From: Mariniphaga sediminis
GTDB taxonomy: Bacteria > Bacteroidota > Bacteroidia > Bacteroidales > Prolixibacteraceae
Length of the DNA: 64,000 nucleotides
Direction: 5' to 3'
Assembly: GCF_003573545.1 (NCBI RefSeq)
Contig: NZ_QWET01000015.1
Span: 1 to 64,000, forward strand
Positions 54,965-63,580 of the stretch are shown here, piece after piece (within the stretch, counting starts at the first letter, position 1; each line of letters begins with the position of its first letter). Below the pieces are notes generated by a model. That model was given only the letters and a program-made list of their open reading frames with translations, was not told the DNA's origin and ran no database searches. The translations under genes and the position numbers were made by a program.

Positions 54965-56203
54965 CTAATCATATTCCGGGTGGTTCACTTCACCCATAAA
55001 CAGAATAGCGCCCGTATCGTTTTCCGTGATTGCATAAACAAAGGGCCTGTCCACATAAAACGGGACAGAGGGTGGCTCATTCCCGACACCGGTTGTTGTA
55101 AAAACAAGTCCGGTTACTGCGGCTGCCTCAGTGCCGGTTTCATTCACATCGATATACGATTTGTGTATGGCTTCGCTTATGTATAAATCCTCATCGGTAA
55201 TGCCCGAAAAGTTGGCCAGACCTTCATCGAATGCTTTTTGCATTCCCAGTATTCTCAACACCTTTTTTAGTTTGGTTTCAAAAGCGTATTTAAAGCGGGG
55301 CATGGTAATCTCCACCCGGTCAGTCATTTTGAAGCTGGCTTGCCAGTTTTTCCAGTTTTTTACTGAAAGCGCCTCAATAATATCCTGTGAATTTTGTCCA
55401 TCAACAGGAAGCAACACCACCATGTTGTATTGCCCGTTTCCGTAAGGCATTTTAATGGCCTTGAAAAGGTTAGTGGAGAAGTAGGGTAATTTTTCAAATT
55501 TACTCATTGTAGGGACTTCCAGGGTAGTGCCGTCCGTTTTGTGAAACGGGAGGTTGTGCGTGCCGTTTTCATCGAATTCGTTCGTCCAGGTTCCGTAAAA
55601 ATAGATGGCGTTTAGTAAAACCATCCGGTCGAGTGGACTCAACTGGTCGATAATACTTTTGATTTTGTCGTGCGTTTTTTCAGCTACCCAGTTGTTGATT
55701 GTTCCCACTGCTTCGGACGAACTGAAATTAAGACTTTCCACTTCCGCATAGTAAACATTCTTGTTGATATCAAGGAAATTTTGTTTGATCGAAAAACCAT
55801 CGGCATAAAAGATGGCATTGGCCACTTCAAACACCACGTCTTTGTCGAGCGATTGCAGCGCCGAAATCAGGCTTTGGTAAGAGGCATTGATTTGTTCGGG
55901 AGTCAGCCCGTTCAGTTTCAGTGTTTCTTCCATTTCTTTTTTTGTATCCCCTCCGGCACCGTTGTATGCCATTGCCAGTGCTACGGATACACTCAGTGGC
56001 GAAACCATTAGGTTTTCTTCATCGCTTTCTTCTCTTATTTTCTGAAAAAGCTCCAGGCCAAATGCATTGTCGGCTTCTACCAGTTGAGCCGACTTTTCAT
56101 CCAGTTGGATGAATTTTTGTTTTTCCGGTTCCACATCATTTTTCTGACAGGAACTTACTGACACCATAAGAAAAGCCAGTAACATGGGAATAATTGTTTT
56201 CAT
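54965..56203 (-). CDS. Lipoprotein serpin 1
   Basis: A 412-aa serine/cysteine protease inhibitor, surface- or periplasm-anchored: signal ends VSSC, lipidated C19. The full serpin core is present: NIMVSPLSVSVALAMAYNGAGG-type shutter segment, FYADGF, and the C-terminal RPFVYAITENDTGAILFMG. The hinge ETGTEAAAVTG is consistent with an inhibitory serpin. The reactive loop then reads LVFTTTGVGNEPP, about five residues longer than in antitrypsin, so P1 cannot be fixed; a Thr near the TTTG stretch is likely. It is a tandem paralogue of the next gene, 69 bp away. Confidence 0.9.
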   Translation of the reverse strand: MKTIIPMLLAFLMVSVSSCQKNDVEPEKQKFIQLDEKSAQLVEADNAFGLELFQKIREESDEENLMVSPLSVSVALAMAYNGAGGDTKKEMEETLKLNGLTPEQINASYQSLISALQSLDKDVVFEVANAIFYADGFSIKQNFLDINKNVYYAEVESLNFSSSEAVGTINNWVAEKTHDKIKSIIDQLSPLDRMVLLNAIYFYGTWTNEFDENGTHNLPFHKTDGTTLEVPTMSKFEKLPYFSTNLFKAIKMPYGNGQYNMVVLLPVDGQNSQDIIEALSVKNWKNWQASFKMTDRVEITMPRFKYAFETKLKKVLRILGMQKAFDEGLANFSGITDEDLYISEAIHKSYIDVNETGTEAAAVTGLVFTTTGVGNEPPSVPFYVDRPFVYAITENDTGAILFMGEVNHPEYD

Positions 56204-56272
56204 AGCTCAATGTTTTATCCTTTCAATTTTTTCATTTTGTGCTTTATATTTTTGATACTTCCGCCTTAAAAG

Positions 56273-57517
56273 TTAATTCAATTGCGGATTTTTTACCGTA
56301 CCCATAAATAAAACAGCATCAGTGCTTTTTTCCGTAATCGCATAAAAAAACGGACGGTTGACATGGAAAGGTATTGTTTTAGGGCTGTTGCCAATAGATA
56401 CCATCCTGACCCCCACCGATGTGACAGCCGCAGCTTCGGTCCCTTCTTCGTTCACCTCAATAAATGACTTATGCTTTACAAAGTCGATGTGTAAATTCCT
56501 GTTTTTATTGATGCCTGAAAAATCGGCTGCACCGGAAAGGGCAATTCCCATCCCCATTTTTGTCAGCGCATCGTTCAGGTTAACATCATAGCTGTATTTG
56601 AAGCGGGGAAACTTAATGTCCACACGTTCGGTCAGCTGGAAATTTTTCATCCAGGTTTCCCAGTTGTCTTTGTTTAATTTGCCGGCAATTTCCTGCAACG
56701 TTTTCCCTTTTTCAGGAAGGAAAATGTACATATTGTAATTTTCTGTTCCGTAAGGAAGTTTCACGGCGCTGAACAGGTCGTTCGACATATAAGGCAACGT
56801 GTCGAGTCTTTGCATGGTTTCTGTCTTGACAGATTCGCCATTCTCCAGGTAAAAAGGAAGTTTTTTTGTCCGGTCTTCGTTAAATTCTTTTTGCCAGGTT
56901 CCTTTGAAATAGATGGCATTTACCAGGAACATGACCTGCTGTGGCGAAATTCGGTCGATAATGGATTGTATTTTATCGTGCGTTTTTTCAGTCACCCAGC
57001 CGTTAATCGTTTTTAAAGCCTGCAGTTGCGCTTCAAAATCGAGAGCAGAAATTTCGGAGTCATAATACGTTTTGTTGATTGACATAAATTTGCTTTCTAC
57101 TTCAAAATCATCGCGGTAAAAAATTGCATTAGCAATTTCAAGGAGTACTTTCGGGTCGAGCGATTTGAGTGAATTTATCAGGTCGAAATAAGAATTATTG
57201 ATTTCTTGTGGAGTCAAACCCTGTATTTTTAAGGCTTTTCCCATGGCCGCTTTGGTCTCGCCATCAGCACCGTTGTAAGTCATTGCCAGGGCCAGGCTCA
57301 CACTTAGCGGTGAAACCATGATGTTTTCATACCTTGTTTCGGAAGAAAAAACATGTTGAAAAAGTTCGAACCCGAAATCATTTTCTGCTTCTATCAGGCG
57401 GGCTGTTTGTTTTGTGATATTTATTGTTTTTGTATCCTTTCTGATGGTGTTCTCCGGCAAACTGCAACCAGCTATAAACAGTACCGCCAAAAGGATAAAA
57501 AATGATTTTAGTTTCAT
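56273..57517 (-). CDS. Lipoprotein serpin 2
   Basis: A 414-aa serpin with lipoprotein signal ending IAGC (C18). It aligns along its whole length with the neighbouring serpin (for example NIMVSPLSVSLALAMTYNGADG, AIFYRDDF, NAIYFKGTWQKEF), so the pair arose by duplication. The hinge EEGTEAAAVTS is of inhibitory type. The bait region differs sharply (VGVRMVSIGNSPKT), offering Arg, Met or Val near P1, which predicts a different protease target from serpin 1. It is the promoter-proximal gene of the pair; a hairpin lies 41-88 bp upstream of its start. Confidence 0.9.
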   Translation of the reverse strand: MKLKSFFILLAVLFIAGCSLPENTIRKDTKTINITKQTARLIEAENDFGFELFQHVFSSETRYENIMVSPLSVSLALAMTYNGADGETKAAMGKALKIQGLTPQEINNSYFDLINSLKSLDPKVLLEIANAIFYRDDFEVESKFMSINKTYYDSEISALDFEAQLQALKTINGWVTEKTHDKIQSIIDRISPQQVMFLVNAIYFKGTWQKEFNEDRTKKLPFYLENGESVKTETMQRLDTLPYMSNDLFSAVKLPYGTENYNMYIFLPEKGKTLQEIAGKLNKDNWETWMKNFQLTERVDIKFPRFKYSYDVNLNDALTKMGMGIALSGAADFSGINKNRNLHIDFVKHKSFIEVNEEGTEAAAVTSVGVRMVSIGNSPKTIPFHVNRPFFYAITEKSTDAVLFMGTVKNPQLN

Positions 57518-57557
57518 GTTCCTGTATTTTATTGAAGTAAAACATTTCTGGCCGAAT

Positions 57558-57605
57558 CCCGCACACAGAAAGGGAGTTTATTTTTTACCCTTTTCTGCGT
57601 ACGGG
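57558..57605. repeat. Inverted repeat upstream of serpin 2
   Basis: CCCGCACACAGAAAGGG (57558-57574) pairs with CCCTTTTCTGCGTACGGG (57588-57605) with two mismatches and a bulge, around a 13-nt AT loop. Confidence 0.6.
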
Positions 57606-57685
57606 TGTTTTACCTGTGGCTCGTTTCATTGCGCTATTTTTTGAATTTTACAAATGGTTACAGTACCAAAGATGGTATCTGGCAT

Positions 57686-57736
57686 AAAAGGGTTGCGTTC
57701 GGTTTTCATTTTTTTTGCTTTTCACGCAACCCTTTT
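57686..57736. repeat. Perfect inverted repeat upstream of the ECF sigma gene
   Basis: AAAAGGGTTGCGT (57686-57698) pairs perfectly with ACGCAACCCTTTT (57724-57736) around a 25-nt T-rich loop. It may be a terminator-like or regulatory structure. Confidence 0.65.
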
Positions 57737-57843
57737 CTGAGTTCTCACATCTATCTGATGTTTTCGCAGCAAAAATGAATGAACGCAAAGTGTGTTTTGG
57801 AAGTAACGGATATACCGAAGATAACAGAACAATAATGTATCTT

Positions 57844-57851
57844 TACTTTTG
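57844..57851 (+). promoter_or_regulatory. Putative -7 element of the ECF sigma gene
   Basis: TACTTTTG matches TAnnTTTG exactly and ends 7 bp before the TTG start at 57859, implying a leaderless or very short-leader mRNA. Confidence 0.45.
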
Positions 57852-57858
57852 AAAACAT

Positions 57859-58431
57859 TTGCATAATGGTTTGGAAGATTTAAAAGACATTATAAAAGAA
57901 TGTGCCTCGGGTAATGCGCGTGCGCAGGAGAAACTTTACCGGATGTTTGCACCGAAAATGTTCGGAGTTTGTTTGCGATATGCGAAAGACCGGACCGAAG
58001 CCGAAGATAGTTTACAGGATGGTTTTGTGAAGGTTTTTTTGAATATTCAGAATTTCAGGCACGAAGGTTCTTTTGAAGGATGGATTAGGAGGATTATGGT
58101 AAATGTTTCGCTGGGAAAGTTTCGTAAGCAGTATGTACTTCAGCCGGTAGAAGATATGGCGCAATTTGAAGACGTAGAATTTTCGGATGATATCCTGGCG
58201 AAAATCGGGGCCGATGAATTGATGGAACTGGTTCAGCAACTGCCCCCGCGTTACCGCATGGTGTTCAACCTGTTTGTAATGGAAGGAATGAATCACCAGG
58301 AAATAAGTGAAGCGATGAACATTTCGGTGGGAACATCGAAATCAAACCTTGCGAGAGCAAGAGATATTTTAAAGCATAAAGTATTGGAACTTTATCATGG
58401 GGCTAAGTCGAATGCAAATTATTCTGCATAA
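57859..58431 (+). CDS. ECF-type RNA polymerase sigma factor
   Basis: A 190-aa group 4 sigma-70 factor. Region 2 (about 25-95; YRMFAPKMFGVCLRYAKDRTEAEDSLQDGFVKVF, with SFEGWIRRIMVN following) and region 4 (about 120-175; LPPRYRMVFNLFVMEGMNHQEISEAM...) are both complete. No ATG opens the frame before region 2; TTG at 57859 or 57871 is the likely start. The stop overlaps the ATG of the next gene by one base, so the two are coupled. The partner's cytosolic head may act as its anti-sigma factor. Confidence 0.92.
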   Translation: MHNGLEDLKDIIKECASGNARAQEKLYRMFAPKMFGVCLRYAKDRTEAEDSLQDGFVKVFLNIQNFRHEGSFEGWIRRIMVNVSLGKFRKQYVLQPVEDMAQFEDVEFSDDILAKIGADELMELVQQLPPRYRMVFNLFVMEGMNHQEISEAMNISVGTSKSNLARARDILKHKVLELYHGAKSNANYSA

Positions 58432-59831
58432 TGAAAGAAAATTTAAATATGGATAAAATATTCCGGGATAAACTGGATGGGTTCGTGGAAGAACCTCCTG
58501 CCTATGTCTGGGATGGTATCCAGTCACAAATGGCTTCCCGGCGAAGAAGTAAGCGAATAGCCATTTACAGCTGGGTTGCTGTTGCGGCTATGCTGCTGCT
58601 GGCATTTGTTGCTGGCTGGTATTTTAGCCAACCGGCGGAAGAGACAATTCCGCGAATAGCAGAAAAGGAGTCCGTGAAAATAACGAATGAAGTGATTCCG
58701 GGAGAGCAAAAAAATGTACATCCTGCTCCTGACGAGAGCGGTGCAGAGGAAGAAAAAGATCCGGGGGCTTTGTTGGCAGCAGCACCCGAAAGAAAGGTTA
58801 CAAAGAAGGAAAGGGGTGAAAAAACGGTAGAACCTGAAGGAGAACGTGAAAATGTTTTACTGGCATTGGCTGATTTGGAATATATGGAACGGATTGAATC
58901 TGCAGAGGTGAAGCCGGCCGGCAAAGTAGAAACCACCTCGCTTGAAACACCCAAAGAAGTGAAAAATGTTTCAGGACTTCGTGCTTTCGAAAATGCCATA
59001 CTGAATGAGAATGCACGTCATTATGCCCGAAAAACGAAAGAGCAGGCCGGTTGGAAAATGGGGGTGAATATTTCACCCGGGTATTCCTCTTATTCTGCAA
59101 GTCATGGTGCTAACTATGCCAGCAATATGACTTACGAAGCGTCAGATGGAAATAGTAACCTGAGTGGAGGACTTTCTGTACAGTATAAAGCAAACAAACG
59201 GTGGAGTGTGGAAAGCGGTGTTTATTATGCACAGAATGGCCAGCGAACAGGTAGTTCACCCCAGTTTTACGGCGGACGGGCCGAAGCCAGTTTTGCTCCT
59301 GAATCGGATGAAAAGTCATATTATTTCAATACGGCAGTGAACATTGCCAACAATAGTTTGGCAATGAACAGTACTGCCGGAGTTATTGAGTTAGAGGCTG
59401 TGCCAAAGGGCGCTGAAATTGCGGCAAACCTTGAAACTGCAGGCACCTACTCCAACTCGTTGCTTACCAAAGGGGAGCTTTCACAGGTTTTCGATTTTGT
59501 GGAAATTCCCTTGTACCTGCGTTACTTATTAATCGACTCTAAAATGGACGTGGAAGTGGTGGGAGGGGTTAATGCCGGTTTGGTCGTTGGGAACAATGCT
59601 TATATCGACAATGAATACGGAGAACAAAACATTGGGAAAACCCGCGATATTTCAACTGTAAATGTTTCAGGGACTCTGGGTGTTGGTGTAACATACGCAT
59701 TAAGTAAGCATATTTCAGTGGCAGTTGAGCCTCGTCTGAATTATTATTTAAATTCTATCAACCGGAATGCGGAAGTTAATTTCCGACCTTACAGAGTGGG
59801 AGTTTACACCGGGTTGTACTATGAATTTTAA
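58431..59831 (+). CDS. Hybrid protein: cytosolic head, one TM helix, predicted outer-membrane barrel
   Basis: A 466-aa protein of unusual build. The head (1-41) carries EEPPAYVWDGIQSQM, a short motif I recall at the N-termini of Bacteroidetes proteins encoded after ECF sigma genes. A single TM helix lies at about 44-66. A long acidic, low-complexity linker (about 68-200) follows. The C-terminal part (about 205-466) looks like an OMP beta-barrel (GVNISPGYSSYSAS; alternating strands; final strand GVYTGLYYEF). No signal peptide precedes it. It could pass a signal from the outer membrane to the sigma factor. Confidence 0.8.
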   Translation: MKENLNMDKIFRDKLDGFVEEPPAYVWDGIQSQMASRRRSKRIAIYSWVAVAAMLLLAFVAGWYFSQPAEETIPRIAEKESVKITNEVIPGEQKNVHPAPDESGAEEEKDPGALLAAAPERKVTKKERGEKTVEPEGERENVLLALADLEYMERIESAEVKPAGKVETTSLETPKEVKNVSGLRAFENAILNENARHYARKTKEQAGWKMGVNISPGYSSYSASHGANYASNMTYEASDGNSNLSGGLSVQYKANKRWSVESGVYYAQNGQRTGSSPQFYGGRAEASFAPESDEKSYYFNTAVNIANNSLAMNSTAGVIELEAVPKGAEIAANLETAGTYSNSLLTKGELSQVFDFVEIPLYLRYLLIDSKMDVEVVGGVNAGLVVGNNAYIDNEYGEQNIGKTRDISTVNVSGTLGVGVTYALSKHISVAVEPRLNYYLNSINRNAEVNFRPYRVGVYTGLYYEF

Positions 59832-60051
59832 AATATACTGTTTCCAAAAATATTAGCGAAAAGTTGATATACTCCCAATTGTTTTTCGTTGGACCCATGT
59901 TCCGGTAGGATATTTAATCCAATTGCCCGGACTAATGAGTTGTGCACCGAATCGATTGAACCGTTTTCCCCATGACTGTTTTTTCTTTTTTTTTGGAGTT
60001 CCCACGCAACCAATGAATGCTGGTTACCATCTTTACTGAAAAATTCCAACT

Positions 60052-60819
60052 ATGAACAAATTCTATTTATTACTATTTGCTTTACTTTTTACTTCATCTG
60101 TTTTTGCACAAAGTGAAAAGGGATATGTTTACCTCAAGAATGGTACTATTCTAAAAGGGAAATACCAGTTTGTTGAAGATTCCGGAAAATGGAGAGTAGA
60201 ATCAGCCGGCAATATTTGGGTTTTCGATTCAGCGGAGATTGATAGTGTCGTTGGCAGCCATGCAATGCGAATGATTGAAATGAAAACGTTGCCGCAGGAT
60301 TCCCGGTTATTTTATCGCGCCGAGATGGGGGTTCTTGCCGGAAATTCACGGAACAGCCAGTCGGCCCCATTCAGTGTAACCGGGACAGTAAATTACCTGA
60401 TTACGCCTCAGTTCTCGGCTGGGGCAGGTTTTGGTGTCGACTACTATAAAGAATCTTACTTGCCTGCATTTTTGAATGTTGAATACAAAGTGCGGAATTC
60501 ATGGTCAACGCCCTATTTTTTTGTAAAGGTTGGTTGCCAGATTCCAATTGAGGATTCGCGTGAGCTTTATTACGATGTGTGGCCGGTATGGAGTAGTGTT
60601 TTGCCCCAGCCGGTATATAATTACGGCACGCTTGATCCCAAAGGAGGAATACTGGTGAACCCGGGAATTGGCTATACGCATTTGTTTTCCCCCGGATTTG
60701 GTATGTCGTTTGGGTTAGGTTACCAGTTTCACCGGCTGCATTATAAAGGTGAAAAGGATTATGGACTTGATATCGATTATAACCGGCTTACCATTAAACT
60801 TGGATTTCTTTTCAACTAA
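60052..60819 (+). CDS. Outer-membrane beta-barrel-like protein of unknown function
   Basis: A 255-aa exported protein. The signal peptide ends VFAQ (about 20). A small N-terminal module (about 22-75; GYVYLKNGTILKG...) resembles the short sensor-like beta domains before barrels in this phylum. The rest (about 85-255) is a run of amphipathic strands ending in LTIKLGFLFN, compatible with an eight-stranded outer-membrane barrel. It is encoded 220 bp after the hybrid protein and its stop codon abuts the ATG of the next gene. A role beside the sigma-linked barrel is inferred from position. Confidence 0.65.
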   Translation: MNKFYLLLFALLFTSSVFAQSEKGYVYLKNGTILKGKYQFVEDSGKWRVESAGNIWVFDSAEIDSVVGSHAMRMIEMKTLPQDSRLFYRAEMGVLAGNSRNSQSAPFSVTGTVNYLITPQFSAGAGFGVDYYKESYLPAFLNVEYKVRNSWSTPYFFVKVGCQIPIEDSRELYYDVWPVWSSVLPQPVYNYGTLDPKGGILVNPGIGYTHLFSPGFGMSFGLGYQFHRLHYKGEKDYGLDIDYNRLTIKLGFLFN

Positions 60820-62118
60820 ATGCTAAAAATTATGAAGACTAAATTCAGAAATATATTGACACTGTTAGTGGTGTTGGCAGCATTCAATTCCTGCATGGAC
60901 GAATATACCGAAGTGTTTACTGCTAACTCACCTGTTTACATGAGTTACGAAGATTTGCGTGAAGCCGTAAAATTGAAAGTGGCACGCGAACTTGAAAATC
61001 CCGGAAAGATTTATTTCAAAGATGGGTACATTTTTATTAATGAAGAGTTGAAAGGAATCCATATTATCGACAACCGGAATCCTGAAAGCCCGGAGAATAT
61101 AGGGTTTATTGAAATTCCGGGGAATGCTGATATCGCCATAAAAAACAATACATTGTATGCCGACAGCTACATTGATTTGGTGGCGATTGATATTTCGGAT
61201 GTGAACAATCCGGAGGAAGTGAGCCGGGTGGAAGATATTTTCCCTTATACTACACCCCCTTTTAATGAAGACTACCGTGTGGCCAAAGTGGATGAAGAGA
61301 AAGGGGTGGTTGTTGACTGGGAAGTAAAAAAGGTCAGGCAGGAGATGGAGTATCACTACTATCCGGTTTATCGCGGGTTTAAAGAATTTGATTATGCCAT
61401 GAATGACGGTGGTTTTAGTGGAGGTGCAGTACAGCCAGGTAGTACATTTGGCATTGGCGGGAGCATGGCGCGGTTCGGGCTATACAGCGACTATTTGTAT
61501 GCGGTGGATCATTCCACCCTTTACATGTTCGATGTGAAAGACGATGGAAGCCCGCACAGCATAGGAAATCAGAATGTGGGATGGGATGTGGAAACAATGT
61601 TTATTTATGACGGCCACATGTTTTTCGGTACACGGTCGGGAATGCGCATTTTCAGCCTCAGCGTGGCAACAGTTCCAAAGTATATCGGCGATTTTTGGCA
61701 TATCACCAGTTGCGATCCGGTAGTCGTTTCCGATGGGTACGCTTATGTGACACTACGTGGCGGAAACCTGTGCGGAAGCAATGTGAACCGTTTGGATGTG
61801 CTGGAACTTTCTGCGGATTATAAAAATATAACGTTGGTGCAATCATATCCGCTCAATGGCCCTTACGGTTTGGGAATTGACAATGATATTTTGTTCGTAT
61901 GCGATGGCGACGCCGGCCTGAAAGTTTATGATGTAACCGATAAACTTCATATCGACGAGAATATGATTACACGCTTCTCCAATATTGATGCCTTCGATGT
62001 GATACCGGTAAACGATTACCTGTTCATGATTGGCGAGGATGGTTTTTACCAGTATGATTATTCCGATTTGAACGATATTAGGCAAATTAGCTATATCCCT
62101 GTGAAGAATGACAGTTAA
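60820..62118 (+). CDS. LVIVD-repeat surface lipoprotein
   Basis: A 432-aa lipoprotein (signal ending FNSC, C25; a second ATG at 60832 is an alternative start). The body is a beta-propeller-like series of LVIVD-type repeats: GIHIIDNRNPESPENIGFIEI, LVAIDISDVNNPEEVSRVE, TLYMFDVKDDGSP, MRIFSLSVATVPKYIGDF and GLKVYDVTDKLH. Propellers of this type usually bind ligands or proteins at the cell surface. The gene starts at the first base after the previous stop, showing coupling with the barrel gene. Confidence 0.88.
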   Translation: MLKIMKTKFRNILTLLVVLAAFNSCMDEYTEVFTANSPVYMSYEDLREAVKLKVARELENPGKIYFKDGYIFINEELKGIHIIDNRNPESPENIGFIEIPGNADIAIKNNTLYADSYIDLVAIDISDVNNPEEVSRVEDIFPYTTPPFNEDYRVAKVDEEKGVVVDWEVKKVRQEMEYHYYPVYRGFKEFDYAMNDGGFSGGAVQPGSTFGIGGSMARFGLYSDYLYAVDHSTLYMFDVKDDGSPHSIGNQNVGWDVETMFIYDGHMFFGTRSGMRIFSLSVATVPKYIGDFWHITSCDPVVVSDGYAYVTLRGGNLCGSNVNRLDVLELSADYKNITLVQSYPLNGPYGLGIDNDILFVCDGDAGLKVYDVTDKLHIDENMITRFSNIDAFDVIPVNDYLFMIGEDGFYQYDYSDLNDIRQISYIPVKNDS

Positions 62119-62200
62119 GCAATATTGGAACAAGGAGTCAGATTATTGCTCAGCGTGATGTCATGACTTGTAATTTGGAAAGTAATGTTACAAGATAAAA

Positions 62201-62602
62201 ATGTATAACCCGGTGAACAGGTATCTTAAATATATATTAGTGCTGTTGGCTGTTTTCTACCTATCCGGGTGCAGGAGTGATTCAGGAGGGGGAGATTTTT
62301 TCCTGGTGAAGGTAATCGGAAAAGGAGTGGATTGCAATGAAACGTATCTGGTTAAATTTCAGGAAGAAGATGAGGAAAGAGTGAGCAAATACATGGAGGG
62401 AATGAACACTCATTTTCCTGTTTTTTATGCCAACAATTTACCGGAAAAGTTTAAAGAAAAGGGGCGTACTCTCAAAGTAAAATTATATGAATGCCAACAA
62501 GGGGAGTTGCCTCTTTGTACCGCAAAGGATCCGGGTTTTGGTTCTGTTTGTATCGAATCTGCCACAGCCATTAGTTTGGCAATGCCCTGGATGTTGTTTT
62601 AG
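62201..62602 (+). CDS. Small lipoprotein of unknown function
   Basis: A 133-aa lipoprotein (signal ending LSGC, C24). The mature part has cysteines in VDCNETYLV, ECQQGEL, PLCTAK and SVCIESA that could form two disulfides, on what looks like a small beta domain (FLVKVIGKG; TLKVKLYECQ). It follows the LVIVD gene by 82 bp and probably ends the sigma-led operon. No family is recognised. Confidence 0.65.
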   Translation: MYNPVNRYLKYILVLLAVFYLSGCRSDSGGGDFFLVKVIGKGVDCNETYLVKFQEEDEERVSKYMEGMNTHFPVFYANNLPEKFKEKGRTLKVKLYECQQGELPLCTAKDPGFGSVCIESATAISLAMPWMLF

Positions 62603-62715
62603 CGTTTTCTGTTTTGAATGTTAGAATAAGGTTTTGACAAAAAAATATAGCCACTGGCGGTTGCGAATTGGTTTGTCTTAATTATCCTTATCCAAATGTA
62701 GAATACCCAACAATC

Positions 62716-62925
62716 AATATCCAAAGATGGAGAAACATTTAGGTTGGCAATACAACCTTTGCAACTCTCTGTGTCTTCTCTGCGCCCTTTGTGGTTAAAT
62801 AAAATTAGCCAAAGACAACCACAAAGAAAGCACAAAGGGGATGAAGAGAGGATTGAAAATATGTTTCTTTTTTCGGAAAATACCCAATGCAGAATACTCA
62901 ATGTTCAATATCCAAATAGCAGTTT
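62716..62925. repeat. Intergenic repeat, copy A
   Basis: It begins AATATCCAAAG and includes CTCTGTGTCTTCTCTGCG and AACCACAAAGAAAGCACAAAG, with CTTTGTGGTT/AACCACAAAG able to pair internally. It is about three-quarters identical by eye to copy B, 267 bp downstream. The element type is common between genes in Bacteroidetes and other environmental bacteria (recalled). Confidence 0.75.
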
Positions 62926-62982
62926 TTTGTTGGGTATTGGGTATTGGTTGTTGATTATTGGAAATTTGTTTTTTTTTTACGA

Positions 62983-63172
62983 AATATCCAAAGCAGAAAA
63001 AAACATTTGGGTTGGTAAAACTACTTTGCGGTTCTCTGTGTCTTCTCTGCGTCCTCTGTGGTTATATAAAAAAGTTAACCACAAAGAAAGCACAAAGAGA
63101 ATGAAGAGAGGATTAAGATTTTTGCCCCTCTTCTCAGAAATATTCAATGTAAAATACCCAACATTCAAACCT
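62983..63172. repeat. Intergenic repeat, copy B
   Basis: The same order of motifs as copy A: AATATCCAAAG, CTCTGTGTCTTCTCTGCG, CTCTGTGGTT, AACCACAAAGAAAGCACAAAG, ATGAAGAGAGGATT. The period is 267 bp, too long and too diverged for a CRISPR. Confidence 0.75.
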
Positions 63173-63418
63173 GAAGGAATATTTGGGATAGCATCAGAAA
63201 ATAAAGGGATTTGATGCGACGGTAAAAGCATTGGTAAAGAATAAACCGGTAACAAAAACCAGCGATAAAATAGGGAGCTGCAGGAAAGAACAGGATGAAA
63301 ATCATACCTGTTTTTTTAATCGGGATAACACATAAAGGAGTGAGTATGGGCAGCCTGAAATATTATACAGGAAAGAAATTGCAGAAATAAAAAATTAAAT
63401 AGTTTTGTAAACCAGTAA

Positions 63419-63580
63419 ATGCAGAATAAACATTTGCTCCTATCAGAAATTAGAAATAAAATTTTTCAAATTATTTTAGGAAAGGTCAGGAAGTTTTTTT
63501 CTCCATGGGGAGAGGATACCACGGAGTCTGAAGTTGCAGGGAATGTAATTAAAGAGCAGGGAGAGAAAATAGAATTGTGA
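63419..63580 (+). CDS. Possible small protein of 53 aa
   Basis: ATG at 63419 to TGA at 63580. The peptide starts MQNKHLLLSEIRNKIFQ and has a basic-aromatic centre (GKVRKFFSPWGEDTTE) and an acidic C-terminus. It has no recognised family. It lies outside the repeats, 66 bp before the GH92 gene. It may be a real small gene or a relic; only the open frame supports it. Confidence 0.3.
   Translation: MQNKHLLLSEIRNKIFQIILGKVRKFFSPWGEDTTESEVAGNVIKEQGEKIEL

Larger units (their letters stand above)
57518..57858. other. Divergent intergenic region with two stem-loops
   Basis: A 341-bp region between serpin 2 (minus) and the ECF sigma gene (plus). It holds two separate inverted repeats (57558-57605 and 57686-57736) that share the element CCCTTTTCTG, and the TACTTTTG promoter element at 57844-57851. 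No small gene is evident. Confidence 0.65.

Noticed and set aside
62716-63172. Possible CRISPR array
   Set aside because: There are only two diverged copies, about 190-210 bp each, not short identical repeats with equal spacers, and no cas genes.
62744-63214. 156-aa open frame across the repeats
   Set aside because: It runs through both repeat copies, and repeated peptide pieces such as SVSSLRPLWL come from the repeat DNA; this is a known kind of spurious protein.
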